From NCBI RefSeq assembly GCF_051124815.1, contig NZ_CP118486.1, positions 1-64,000 on the forward strand: a stretch of DNA of 64,000 nucleotides, read 5' to 3'. This DNA comes from Azospirillum sp051124815 (GTDB lineage: Bacteria > Pseudomonadota > Alphaproteobacteria > Azospirillales > Azospirillaceae). Positions 54,342 through 62,922 of the stretch are shown here, in pieces. How positions within the stretch are numbered: the stretch's first letter is position 1; each line of letters starts with the position of its first letter. The position numbers and the translations under genes are program-made. Under the pieces are notes generated by a model. The model made no database searches and had not been told where the DNA came from. It worked only from the letters and a program-made list of their open reading frames with translations.

Positions 54342-55949
54342 ATGGCCTGGCCGGACGGAACGGGCGTTCCCAAACGGCGCGAGCTGCTTTTCGGCACGCG
54401 TCTCGTACCATGCTACAGCGAGCGTCCCGCCACCATCGACGCTATGCTCCGCGCCGCCGTCGCCCGCCGGCCGGATGGCGAGGCTCTGGTGGATGGGGCG
54501 CGGCGGTACGGCTACCGGCAGCTGGACGTGCTGGTGACGCGGGCCGCCGCAGCCCTGCTGGCGCAAGGCGCCCGGCGAGGCGACCGCATGGCGCTGGTGC
54601 TCAGCAACCGCGCGGAGTTCCTGATCGCCCTGCTGGCGGCGGCGCGCGCCGGCATCGTCGCGGTGCCGGTCAGCGCGCGGGAACAGCGGCCGGGCATCGC
54701 CGGCATTCTGAACGATTGCGGCGCTTCGATTCTGATCCACGACGCGGCTCTCGCCGACCGCATGCCCGACGCAGCGGAAGTGCCGTCACTCGTCTCGCGC
54801 TTCTCGGCCGGCGGCGCGGCGGACGGCTGCCGCCCCTTCGAAGACTTGCTGGAAACGGACGCTCCGCTTCCGGACTCCGCGGCCCCGCAGCGGGAGGAGG
54901 ACACCGCCGTCATCCTCTACACCTCCGGCACCACCGGCAAGCCGAAGGGCGCGCTGCTGTCCCATGTGAACATCATCCACTCCGCCATGCATTTCGAGGA
55001 ATGCTGGGACTACCGCGACGGCGAGCGGGCGGTGCTGGCGGTTCCGGCCTCCCATGTCACCGGGCTGGTCGCCGTCATCATGGCGATGATCCGCGTCGCC
55101 GGCTGCACCGTGATGATGCCGGCCTTCGACGTCGCCAGCTTCCTGGAACTGGCGAGCCGGGAGCGCATGACCTCCACCGTGCTGGTGCCGGCCATGTACA
55201 ATCTCTGCCTGCTGCGCGCCGATTTCAGCCGCTACGACCTGTCATCCTGGCGGATCGGCGGCTTCGGCGGCGCGCCGATGCCCGAAGCGACGGTGGAGGC
55301 AATGGCGGAGCGGCTGCCCGACCTGCATCTGCTGAACGCCTACGGCTCCACCGAATGCGCCACCATCATCAGCGTCGTCCCCATCGGTCACACCCGCGCC
55401 TGCCTGGATTCGGTCGGCATGTGCGTGCCCTGCGGCGACCTGCGCATCGTCGACGAACAGGGCCGCGAATGCCCGCCGGGGGTGAGCGGGGAGGTCTGGA
55501 TCCGCGGGCCGATGACCATCCGCGGCTATTGGAACCGCGAGGATGCCACCCGCGACAGCTTCGTCGACGGCTATTGGCGCTCCGGCGACATCGGTGCGCT
55601 GGACGAGAGCGGTTATCTGAGGCTCTACGACCGCAAGAACGACGTCATCAACCGCGGCGGCCATAAGATCTACAGCGTCGAGGTCGAAAACCTGCTGGTG
55701 CGCCATGCCGACGTGGTGGAGGCGGCGGTGGTCGCCCATCCCGATCCGGTGCTGGGCGAGAAGATTCATGTCTTCGTCATCTCCAAGTCGGGCAGCCTGA
55801 CAGCGGAGGAGGTGCGTGCCTTCTGCCGGGCCAATCTCGCCGAGTACAAGGTGCCCGATTACGTCACGCTGCTGGGCGACGCGCTGCCGCGCAACGCCAA
55901 CGGCAAGGTGACCAAGCGGGTGCTGCGCGATCAGGTGTCCGTGAGTTAA
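54342..55949 (+). CDS. Acyl-CoA synthetase (AMP-forming)
   Basis: This 535-residue ligase activates a carboxylic acid with ATP and CoA through an acyl-adenylate. The nucleotide motif is YTSGTTGKPKG (near 194-204), with later NAYGSTEC (334-341), the YWRSGDIGALDESGYL hinge region, and the catalytic lysine in the GKVTKR ending (NANGKVTKRVL). Length is typical. It is divergent from the double hydrolase and is the first gene in the 4-hydroxyacid-like cluster, where it would correspond to LvaE of the levulinate pathway. Confidence 0.93.
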   Translation: MAWPDGTGVPKRRELLFGTRLVPCYSERPATIDAMLRAAVARRPDGEALVDGARRYGYRQLDVLVTRAAAALLAQGARRGDRMALVLSNRAEFLIALLAAARAGIVAVPVSAREQRPGIAGILNDCGASILIHDAALADRMPDAAEVPSLVSRFSAGGAADGCRPFEDLLETDAPLPDSAAPQREEDTAVILYTSGTTGKPKGALLSHVNIIHSAMHFEECWDYRDGERAVLAVPASHVTGLVAVIMAMIRVAGCTVMMPAFDVASFLELASRERMTSTVLVPAMYNLCLLRADFSRYDLSSWRIGGFGGAPMPEATVEAMAERLPDLHLLNAYGSTECATIISVVPIGHTRACLDSVGMCVPCGDLRIVDEQGRECPPGVSGEVWIRGPMTIRGYWNREDATRDSFVDGYWRSGDIGALDESGYLRLYDRKNDVINRGGHKIYSVEVENLLVRHADVVEAAVVAHPDPVLGEKIHVFVISKSGSLTAEEVRAFCRANLAEYKVPDYVTLLGDALPRNANGKVTKRVLRDQVSVS

Positions 55950-56641
55950 GCCCGTCTCAGCCCCACCGCCGCCTCGACGAAGGCGATCAGTTGCTCGGCA
56001 TAGAGGTCGGGCGTGATGCCGCGGCGGCGGTGCTTGGCGCGCTTGACGTACCAGTCCTGCAGCATCGGCTTGATCAGCGCGGCGGTCATCGTCACGTCCG
56101 GCACCGCGAACAGGCCGCGGGCGACCCCGTCGGCCAGCGCGTCGGCGATCATGCCCTCCGTCATCATCTCGCTGCTGACGGCAAGGTCGCGGCCCTCCTT
56201 GGGGAAGGACTTCGCCTCCATATAGGCGAAGACGAACCAGGGATGCATGGTCTCGGTCAGGAACAGGTGGGTGCGCAGCAGCCAGCGCAGCCGGCCGGCC
56301 GGGTCGTTCGCCAGCCCGTCCGGCGGGTGGCCCAGCACCTCTTCCACCACGCCGACGACCTGACCGAGGATCATCATCAGCAGCGTGTCCTTGCTGTCGA
56401 AATAGGCGTAGAGCGCGCCCATGCTGAGCCCAGACTGTTCGGTCAGGTCGCGCAGGCTGGTGGAATGGAAGCCCTTGCGGTTCGCCAGGGTCAGAGTGGT
56501 TTCGACGATCCGCGCGAGGTTGGCGATGGCGACCGCCGGCTTTTTCACCCGGATGGTCGCGGCATGCCGTTCCAATATGCGCGCGCACAGCGCCTCCATC
56601 GACAGATCGTGCCGTGCCTGGAAATCCCGCAAGCTGCTCAT
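55946..56641 (-). CDS. TetR-family regulator
   Basis: A 231-residue repressor with an N-terminal TetR winged helix (about 30-85; TLTLANRKGFHSTSLRDLTEQSGLSMGALYAYF is the helix-turn-helix region, with the recognition helix at SMGALYAYFDSKD). It lies between the ligase (convergent, 4-nt overlap of stops) and the SDR-dehydrogenase-kinase genes (divergent), and a perfect palindrome lies in the latter gap. It probably represses those genes until an acyl-CoA intermediate appears. Confidence 0.9.
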   Translation of the reverse strand: MSSLRDFQARHDLSMEALCARILERHAATIRVKKPAVAIANLARIVETTLTLANRKGFHSTSLRDLTEQSGLSMGALYAYFDSKDTLLMMILGQVVGVVEEVLGHPPDGLANDPAGRLRWLLRTHLFLTETMHPWFVFAYMEAKSFPKEGRDLAVSSEMMTEGMIADALADGVARGLFAVPDVTMTAALIKPMLQDWYVKRAKHRRRGITPDLYAEQLIAFVEAAVGLRRA

Positions 56642-56706
56642 ACCCCGGCTGTCCTATCGTTTGCGACACCGATCGTTCTTGCACAAGATCGGCTGTAAGG
56701 ATATAA

Positions 56707-56720
56707 AGCGAGCGCTCGCT
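56707..56720. promoter_or_regulatory. TetR-type operator AGCGAGCGCTCGCT
   Basis: A perfect 14-bp palindrome lies 66 nt upstream of the TetR gene and about 73 nt before the SDR gene, followed by a T run. It matches the AGCGAGCGCTCGCT-like operators often seen beside TetR regulators of fatty-acid-type genes. Confidence 0.65.
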
Positions 56721-56792
56721 CGTTTTTTCAAGGGTGCTGTTCGGGGCCGTGTCCCGCCGCCTCGTCAAGAAATCCCGACCATGGGAGGAAGC

Positions 56793-57560
56793 ATGAGCGT
56801 CTCCATCGATCTGACCGGCAAAACGGCGCTGGTCACCGGCGCGTCGAGCGGCCTCGGCCGCCATTTCGCCGGTGTTCTGGCCAAGGCGGGCGCCCGCGTG
56901 GCGCTGGCCGCGCGGCGGACCGACGCGCTGGCCGAAACCCGCGCCGCCATCGAAGCCGCCGGCGGCAACGCCGTCGTCGTCGCCACGGACGTGACCGATC
57001 CGGCCTCCGTCGCCGCCGCGGTGGGGGAGGCGTGGGGGGCACTGGGCCGCATCGACATCCTCGTCAACAATGCCGGCGTCACCGCCACGCGCCCCTTCCT
57101 CGACATGGGCGAGGAGGAGTGGGACCGGGTCATCGACACCAACCTGACCGGTTGCGCCCGCGTGGCGCGCGCGGTGGCGCAGCGCATGCGCGATGATAAG
57201 CAGGGCGGGGCCATCGTCAACATCGCCTCCATCCTCGGCATGCGGGTGGCGGGGCAGGTGTCGTCCTACATCGCCGCCAAGGGCGGGCTGGTGCAGCTGA
57301 CCAAGGCGATGGCGCTGGAACTGGCGCGCTACAACATCCGCGTCAACGCGCTCTGCCCCGGCTATGTCGAGACCGAGCTGAACGCCGACTTCTTCGCCAG
57401 CGACGCCGGCAAGGCGCTGGTCAAGCGCATCCCGCAGCGCCGGCTCGGCCGGCTGGCCGATTTGGACGGGCCGCTGCTTCTGCTGGCGTCGGATGCCGGC
57501 GCCTACATGACCGGATCGGTGCTGGCCGTCGACGGCGGCCATCTGGTCTCCTCGCTTTAA
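56793..57560 (+). CDS. FabG-like short-chain dehydrogenase
   Basis: A 255-residue SDR with TGASSGLG, NNAGVTAT and the catalytic Tyr-Lys in VSSYIAAKGGLVQLTK. Catalytic serine is in VNIASILG. It would oxidise or reduce a keto/hydroxyacyl-CoA; in the lva comparison it takes the place of LvaD (levulinyl-CoA reductase). ATG 56793 is preceded by GGGAGGAAGC, which decides against the ATG 12 nt upstream. Acyl-CoA dehydrogenase follows after 20 nt. Confidence 0.9.
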   Translation: MSVSIDLTGKTALVTGASSGLGRHFAGVLAKAGARVALAARRTDALAETRAAIEAAGGNAVVVATDVTDPASVAAAVGEAWGALGRIDILVNNAGVTATRPFLDMGEEEWDRVIDTNLTGCARVARAVAQRMRDDKQGGAIVNIASILGMRVAGQVSSYIAAKGGLVQLTKAMALELARYNIRVNALCPGYVETELNADFFASDAGKALVKRIPQRRLGRLADLDGPLLLLASDAGAYMTGSVLAVDGGHLVSSL

Positions 57561-57580
57561 AAAGATCAAGGAGCGGTTCC

Positions 57581-58777
57581 ATGGACTTCACCCTTCCGCC
57601 GGAGCTGGAAGACTATCGCCGTCGCGTCCGCGCCTTCGTCGAGCAGGAGATCCTTCCCGTCGAGGCCGACCGCGCCAATTGGGACGAGCACGAGAACATC
57701 GCCGAAGCCCCGCTGGCAACGCTGCGCGCCAAGGCGAAGGCGGCCGGGCTGTGGACGCTGCAGTTGCCGAAAGAGGTCGGCGGCCACGGATTGCCGATGG
57801 TCGGCGTCGCCGCCTGCTACGAGGAGATGAACCGCTCCATCTTCGGGCCGGTCTGCTTCAACGCCGCCGCGCCAGACGACGGCAACATGCGTCTGCTGAG
57901 CATGGTCGGCACCCCGGCCCAGAAGGAGCGCTGGCTAGCCCCCCTCGTCGAGGGGCGGGTGCGCAGCGCCTTCGCCATGACCGAACCGCATCCGGGTGGC
58001 GGCTCCGACCCGTCGATGATGAAGACGCGGGCCGAGCGCAAGGGCGACCGCTGGGTGGTGACGGGCCGCAAATGGTTCATCACCGGGGCCGACGCGGCGC
58101 AGCATTTCATCCTGATGGCGCGCACCTCCGACGATCCGCGCAAGGGGCTGACCGCCTTCCTGTTCGACAAGGACCAGCCCGGTTGGCGCATCGAACGCCG
58201 CATCCCGATCATGGGGCCGGAGGAACATGGCGGCCATTGCGAGCTGATCTTCGACGGGCTGGAGATCGCGGACGAAAACGTGCTGATGAATGTCGGCGAC
58301 GGGCTGAAGGCGACGCAGATCCGCCTTGGCCCGGCGCGGCTGACCCACTGCATGCGCTGGACCGGCCTTGCCAAGCGCTGCCTGGAGATCGCCGGCGCCT
58401 ATGTGAAGGAGCGTGAAAGCTTCGGCATGCCGCTGGCCGAGCATGAAGGCGTGCAGTGGATGCTGGGCGAGACGGCGATGCAGATCGAGATCGGCCGGCT
58501 GTTGACCATGAAGGCGGCGCATGCGCTGGACAGCGGCAGCTTCGCCCGCAAGGAGGTGTCGATGGCCAAGGTCCAGGTCGCCGACACGCTGTTCAAGGCG
58601 GCCGACACGGCGATCCAGCTCTGCGGAGCGCGCGGCTATTCCAAGGACACGGTGCTGGAGTGGATCTATCGCTACGCCCGGCAGGCCAAGCTGGTCGACG
58701 GCGCGTCGGAGGTCCACAAGATGGTGCTGAGCCGCAGCTACCTCGCCGAGGGCGATGATTTCTGGGGCTGGCGGTGA
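57581..58777 (+). CDS. ACAD10/11-type acyl-CoA dehydrogenase family protein
   Basis: A 398-residue acyl-CoA dehydrogenase-fold flavoprotein. The N-terminal helical domain, the FAD-binding middle (FAMTEPHPGGGSDPS near 126-140) and the C-terminal helical domain are all present. At the catalytic base position the usual glutamate (YEGTxxIQ) is replaced by aspartate, D373 in KLVDGASEVHKMV, as in ACAD10/ACAD11 and LvaC, which act on 4-phosphoacyl-CoA. The next gene encodes the matching kinase, with a GTGA overlap. A normal beta-oxidation enzyme is therefore unlikely. Confidence 0.93.
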   Translation: MDFTLPPELEDYRRRVRAFVEQEILPVEADRANWDEHENIAEAPLATLRAKAKAAGLWTLQLPKEVGGHGLPMVGVAACYEEMNRSIFGPVCFNAAAPDDGNMRLLSMVGTPAQKERWLAPLVEGRVRSAFAMTEPHPGGGSDPSMMKTRAERKGDRWVVTGRKWFITGADAAQHFILMARTSDDPRKGLTAFLFDKDQPGWRIERRIPIMGPEEHGGHCELIFDGLEIADENVLMNVGDGLKATQIRLGPARLTHCMRWTGLAKRCLEIAGAYVKERESFGMPLAEHEGVQWMLGETAMQIEIGRLLTMKAAHALDSGSFARKEVSMAKVQVADTLFKAADTAIQLCGARGYSKDTVLEWIYRYARQAKLVDGASEVHKMVLSRSYLAEGDDFWGWR

Positions 58778-59838
58778 GCGGCGGTCCGAAGCCCACCGGC
58801 GGATTGGAGCCAGCCCGGAAAGCGGCGCTGGAGTACTGGCTGGCCGGGCAGGCGGACGCGCGGGCGGTCGCCGTCATCGACGAGGGGCGGCTCAGCGGCG
58901 GCGCCATCTCGCTCAACCTCGCGGTCACGCTGGAGATCGACGGCGGGCCGCTGGCGGGACGCCACCCTTGCGTATTGCGCACCGGCTCGGCGTCGGGCGT
59001 GTCGGCCAGCCTGGGCAAGGCGGAGGAGGCCGCGGTGCTGCGGGCCGTCTTCGCCGCCGGCGCCACCGTGCCGGAACCGTTGTTCGTCGGCGCCGATCCG
59101 GCGATGCTGGGCGCGCCCTTCTACATCATGCGGCGGGCGGCGGGCATCGCCGCCGGTTTCCGCATGGTCAAGAGCGAGGAGCCGCGGCGCGATCTGGCCC
59201 GTGAACTCGGCCGGCAACTCGGGCTGATCCACCGGGTGCGGCCGGGTGCGGCGGGGCTGGAGTTCCTGGCGCCGCCCGAACCGACGGCGGCCCTGCAGGC
59301 GGCGGCCGATTTCCGCCGCTGGGCCGGGCGTTATGCCGCCAGCGATCCGGTGCTGGCCTATGGGCTGCGCTGGCTGGAACGCAACGCGCCGCCGGCCGGC
59401 GATCTCGTGCTGTGCCATCGCGACTACCGCACCGGCAACTACATGGTTGAGGGTGACCGGCTGACCGCGATCATTGATTGGGAATTCGCGGGCTGGTCCG
59501 ACCCGATGGAGGATCTGGGCTGGTTCTGTGCCGCCTGCTGGCGCTTCGGCCGCAACGACCGCGAGGCTGGCGGCATCGCCGACCGGGCCGACCTTTATGC
59601 CGGCTATGAGGAGACCGCCGGGCGGCGGGTGGATGCGAACGCCGTCGCCTATTGGGAGGCCGCGGCCTGCATGCGCTGGGCGGTCATCGCCATCCAGCAG
59701 GCGCAGCGCCACATCTCCGGCACCGAACCGTCGCTGGAACTGGCGCTGACCGGCCGGATGCTGCCGGAGATCGAAATGGATCTGCTGCGCCATCTCGACC
59801 GTGTCGGTGGATTCCCCATGACCGGAGGTGGAGCATGA
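58774..59838 (+). CDS. APH-fold phosphotransferase (LvaA/ACAD11-kinase-like)
   Basis: This 354-residue kinase of the aminoglycoside-phosphotransferase fold probably phosphorylates the 4-hydroxyl group of a 4-hydroxyacyl-CoA. The catalytic loop is HRDYRTGNY (H215, D217, N222) and the metal motif is IIDWEFAGWSDP with D235. It begins at GTG 58774, overlapping the dehydrogenase stop by four bases, and ends 4 nt into the next gene. This dehydrogenase/kinase pair is the same as the fused kinase-dehydrogenase of human ACAD10/11 and the LvaA-LvaC pair. Confidence 0.9.
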   Translation: MSGGPKPTGGLEPARKAALEYWLAGQADARAVAVIDEGRLSGGAISLNLAVTLEIDGGPLAGRHPCVLRTGSASGVSASLGKAEEAAVLRAVFAAGATVPEPLFVGADPAMLGAPFYIMRRAAGIAAGFRMVKSEEPRRDLARELGRQLGLIHRVRPGAAGLEFLAPPEPTAALQAAADFRRWAGRYAASDPVLAYGLRWLERNAPPAGDLVLCHRDYRTGNYMVEGDRLTAIIDWEFAGWSDPMEDLGWFCAACWRFGRNDREAGGIADRADLYAGYEETAGRRVDANAVAYWEAAACMRWAVIAIQQAQRHISGTEPSLELALTGRMLPEIEMDLLRHLDRVGGFPMTGGGA

Positions 59839-60218
59839 TCAACGACGATCCCGGCGCCCGCGATCTGGTCGCCATCGCGCTCCGCAGCTTCCGCGAAGCA
59901 ATTTTGCCGGTGGTCCCGGCGGACCAGCGCTTCACCGCGCTGATGATCGCCAACGCGCTGGGGGTGGCGGAGCGGGAACTGGCGGCCGGGACCGCGGCCG
60001 AGCCGGCCCTGGCCGCCGCCGTCGGCGGCCTGCTGGGCGAGGACGGCGATCTTCCGGATTTGCTGCCGAGCCTCTGCGCCGCCATCGACGCCGGGCGCTT
60101 CGACGCGCCCGACCGGCAGGCGGCCTTGCGGGCGGTGCTGAAGGACATCACGCGGGCTAGGCTGGCGCTGAGCAATCCCAAGCGTCTGGCCACCGAAGGA
60201 CGGGACACCGACCGATGA
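59835..60218 (+). CDS. Small DUF6285-like protein (LvaB-like)
   Basis: This 127-residue, mostly helical and acidic protein has no known catalytic motif. Its opening (DPGARDLVAIALRSFREAILPV) and place directly after an APH kinase agree with the DUF6285-type proteins that accompany such kinases. LvaB, a small protein needed with LvaA in levulinate breakdown, has this place and size. It overlaps the kinase stop by ATGA and the phosphatase start by four bases, so a stable complex with the kinase is likely. Family name is from memory and less sure. Confidence 0.7.
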   Translation: MINDDPGARDLVAIALRSFREAILPVVPADQRFTALMIANALGVAERELAAGTAAEPALAAAVGGLLGEDGDLPDLLPSLCAAIDAGRFDAPDRQAALRAVLKDITRARLALSNPKRLATEGRDTDR

Positions 60219-60928
60219 GCCTGTTTCCGCCCCTGCCCGGCACGGTCGCGCGCCGCCGTCTCTATCTGCTGCGCCACGGCCATGTCGCCTATTACGACGA
60301 CGCTGGCAAGCCGCTGAACCCGAAGCTGGCCGCGCTGACCGACCGCGGGCGGGCGGAGGCGCAGGCGGCCGGCGCCCTGCTGGCCGGGGTGCCGCTCGAC
60401 CGCGTGCTGTGTTCCGGCCTTGCCCGTACGCGGCAGACGGCCGAACCGGTCGCCGCGCCGCATGGTCTGCCGGTGGAGGACCATCCCGATTTCCTGGAAA
60501 TCCGCGCCGGCCGGCTGTCGGAGGTGCCGAAGGAGCAGCGGGAATCGGCCTACGTCTATGGCTTCGAGGCGGCGAGCGAGGACGGGCGCTTTGCCGGCGG
60601 CGACGGCTTCGCCGCCGTGCGCGACCGCGTGGTGTCGGGCATCGAGGTGCTGGTCCGGCAACCGGGCTGGACCCATCTGGCGCTGGTCGCCCATGACGGC
60701 GTCAACCGCATGCTGTTGTCCTGGGCCTGTGGCGCCGGGCTGTCGGCCCTGTCGGCGTTCGAACAGGACTACGGCTGCATCAACATCATCGACATCGATG
60801 TAACGGCCGGCCGGGTGGTCCGCCGCCTGATCCGCGCGGTGAATGTGACGCCCGGCAACCCGGCGAAGATCGGCCTGCACCGCAGCAGCCTGGAGGAGGC
60901 GTTCGGGCCGCTGCTGGCGCTGGATTGA
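60215..60928 (+). CDS. Histidine phosphatase (phosphoglycerate mutase-like)
   Basis: A 237-residue histidine phosphatase. The phospho-histidine is in LYLLRHGHV (near residue 22); ARTRQTAEP and the second histidine in LVAHDGVNRM are also kept. It would remove phosphate from a small molecule. In this cluster it could act against the APH kinase, hydrolysing a 4-phosphoacyl intermediate, or repair misphosphorylated products. It is the last gene of the operon. Confidence 0.88.
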   Translation: MSLFPPLPGTVARRRLYLLRHGHVAYYDDAGKPLNPKLAALTDRGRAEAQAAGALLAGVPLDRVLCSGLARTRQTAEPVAAPHGLPVEDHPDFLEIRAGRLSEVPKEQRESAYVYGFEAASEDGRFAGGDGFAAVRDRVVSGIEVLVRQPGWTHLALVAHDGVNRMLLSWACGAGLSALSAFEQDYGCINIIDIDVTAGRVVRRLIRAVNVTPGNPAKIGLHRSSLEEAFGPLLALD

Positions 60929-60932
60929 GGAA

Positions 60933-61865
60933 TTATCGTCCGGCGCCGCCGATGCTGCGGCGCCAGGCCGGCTCCGACAGGCGCTCGATCAGGAAATCGG
61001 CCAGCACGCCGATTTTGGCCGGCCGCGTGCGGGCCGACGGGGTGATGAAGTAGAGGCCGCCCTTCGGCAGCGACCAGTCGGTCAGGATCGCGGTCAGCCG
61101 TCCCGTTGCCAGATGCTCGGCGGCCATGAATTCCGGCAGTTCGGCGATGGCCAGCCCCTCCAGCAGCATCGGCACCAGGGCGTCGGCGTTGGTGACGCGC
61201 AGCGGGCCGGACGGGGTGACGCTTTCCTCCTCGCCGGCACCGTTGGTGAAGTGCCAGATGTCCTGCCGCCGGCGGTAGGCATAGCCCAGGCAATGATGGC
61301 CGTTCAGCTCGCGGGGATGGCGCGGCTCACCATAATGGGCGAGATAGCCGGGGGCGGCCAGCACCACCGGCGATACCCCGCACAGCCGCCGCGCCACCAG
61401 CGAACTGTCCGGCAGCACCGCGATGCGCAGCGCGGCGTCGAAGCCGCCGCCGACCAGATCGACGGTGGCGTCGCTCAGGTGCAGGTCGATGGAGATCTCC
61501 GGATAGAGGCGGAAGAACTCCGGCAGCAGCGGCGCCACCCAGCGCAGTCCGAACGACATCGGCACCGCGAAGCGGATCAGGCCGCGCGGGCGGCTGGACA
61601 TCTCGCGCACCGCATTTTCCGCCGCCTCCGCCTCGTCATAGAGGCGGGTCGCGCGCTCCGCCAGGGAATGGCCGAAATCGGTCAGGGCCAGCCGGCGCGA
61701 GCTGCGGTTGAACAGCCGCGCGCCCAGCCGGTCCTCCAGCCGGCTGACCGCACGCGACACGGTGGCCACCGACACCCCCATGGCGCGGGCCGCAGCGGCG
61801 AAGGAGCGCTCCTCCGCCACCTTGGCGAACATCGCCAGCCCTTCGAAATCCGGCAGCTTCGACAT
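60933..61865 (-). CDS. LysR-family regulator
   Basis: A 310-residue LysR protein with winged helix (about 8-68; VSVATVSRAVSRLEDRLGARLF) and effector domain (about 92-295). It ends 5 nt from the histidine phosphatase, convergent. It is divergent from a short-chain dehydrogenase gene 114 nt away, the usual pairing for LysR regulators that control an oxidoreductase. Confidence 0.9.
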   Translation of the reverse strand: MSKLPDFEGLAMFAKVAEERSFAAAARAMGVSVATVSRAVSRLEDRLGARLFNRSSRRLALTDFGHSLAERATRLYDEAEAAENAVREMSSRPRGLIRFAVPMSFGLRWVAPLLPEFFRLYPEISIDLHLSDATVDLVGGGFDAALRIAVLPDSSLVARRLCGVSPVVLAAPGYLAHYGEPRHPRELNGHHCLGYAYRRRQDIWHFTNGAGEEESVTPSGPLRVTNADALVPMLLEGLAIAELPEFMAAEHLATGRLTAILTDWSLPKGGLYFITPSARTRPAKIGVLADFLIERLSEPAWRRSIGGAGR

Positions 61866-61887
61866 CGCCAATCCTGCACTATTCTGC

Positions 61888-61907
61888 AACGATGGTTTTC
61901 AATCGTT
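61888..61907. promoter_or_regulatory. Inverted repeat AACGAT-N8-ATCGTT between LysR and SDR genes
   Basis: Perfect 6-bp arms at 61888-61893 and 61902-61907 lie 23 nt upstream of the lysR start and about 72 nt before the SDR gene, in the AT-rich part of the gap. Likely LysR site. Confidence 0.5.
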
Positions 61908-61978
61908 TCTATTTCGATATGTGCCCGCCGTCGATAGCTTTGTCTCCAGAAAATGCCCCATTCCCAAGGAGATTTCAG

Positions 61979-62743
61979 ATGTCAGGCAAGCTTGACGGCA
62001 AGATCGCCCTCGTCACCGGCGCCAACAGCGGCATCGGCCTCGCCGCGGCCAAGCGCTTCGCCGCCGAAGGCGCCACCGTCTATCTCACCGGCCGCCGCAA
62101 GGGCGAACTGGAGGCCGCAGTCACGGCGATCGTTGCCGCAGGCGGCAAGGCGACCGGGGTGCAGGCGGATTCGTCCAACCTCGCCGATCTCGACCGGCTC
62201 TATGCGCAAATCAAGGAAGAGGCGGGCCGGCTTGACGTGCTCTACGCCAATGCCGGCGGCGGCAGCATGCTGCCGTTGGGCGAGATCACGGAGGAACAGT
62301 TCGACGACACCTTCAACCGCAATGTGAAGGGCGTGCTGTTCACCGTGCAGAAGGCGCTGCCGCTGCTCGGCCGTGGCGCGTCGGTGATCCTTGCCGGCTC
62401 CACCGCCGGCAGCATGGGCACGCCGGCCTTCAGCGTCTACAGCGCCAGCAAGGCGGCGGTGCGCAACTTCGCCCGCAGCTGGATCCTCGACCTGAAGGAC
62501 CGCGGCATCCGGGTCAACACGTTGAGCCCCGGCCCGGTCCGCACGCCGGGGCTGGTCGAACTGGCCGGTCCGGACGCGGCGCAGCAGCAGGGGTTGGTCG
62601 ATGCCCTGGCCGCCCAGGTGCCGCTGGGCCGTGTCGGCGACCCGGACGAAATCGCCAAGGCCGCCGTCTTCCTGGCGTCGGACGACAGCAGCTTCATCAA
62701 TGGCGTCGAACTGTTCGCCGACGGCGGCATGGCGCAGGTCTGA
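61979..62743 (+). CDS. Short-chain dehydrogenase/reductase
   Basis: A 254-residue SDR with TGANSGIG for NAD(P), NAGGGSMLP, the catalytic Ser in ILAGSTAGSMG and the Tyr-Lys in FSVYSASKAAVRNFA. The arginine in YLTGRRKGEL suggests NADP preference. AAGGAG lies 8 nt before the ATG at 61979. It is divergent from lysR and ends at a large hairpin. Substrate unknown; this group reduces ketones and quinones. Confidence 0.9.
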   Translation: MSGKLDGKIALVTGANSGIGLAAAKRFAAEGATVYLTGRRKGELEAAVTAIVAAGGKATGVQADSSNLADLDRLYAQIKEEAGRLDVLYANAGGGSMLPLGEITEEQFDDTFNRNVKGVLFTVQKALPLLGRGASVILAGSTAGSMGTPAFSVYSASKAAVRNFARSWILDLKDRGIRVNTLSPGPVRTPGLVELAGPDAAQQQGLVDALAAQVPLGRVGDPDEIAKAAVFLASDDSSFINGVELFADGGMAQV

Positions 62744-62786
62744 CGGGCTGTTCCGGCCCGCAGCCTCTGCACCCCAGTATCGGTTG

Positions 62787-62830
62787 GCCCCCCTTGCGGC
62801 TGCGTTGTGAAACGCCGCTGCAAGGGGGGC
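62787..62830 (+). terminator. 20-bp hairpin after the SDR gene
   Basis: The 20-nt arm 62787-62806 pairs with 62811-62830 (two mismatches) around a GTGA tetraloop, an unusually strong stem. There is no T tract. It could end SDR transcription or shield its 3' end. Confidence 0.65.
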
Positions 62831-62856
62831 AGCGCCATGTTCGCCGGTCATTCATA

Positions 62857-62874
62857 TAGTTCTATATAGAACTA
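62857..62874. promoter_or_regulatory. Perfect 18-bp palindrome TAGTTCTATATAGAACTA before the GntR gene
   Basis: The palindrome lies 49-66 nt upstream of the GntR start in an AT-rich spot of a GC-rich gap. Position, length and symmetry suit an autoregulatory GntR/HutC operator overlapping the promoter. Confidence 0.65.
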
Positions 62875-62922
62875 GTTGACCAACGCATCCATATGCGACA
62901 GGATGGCTGTGGGAGGATCTCG

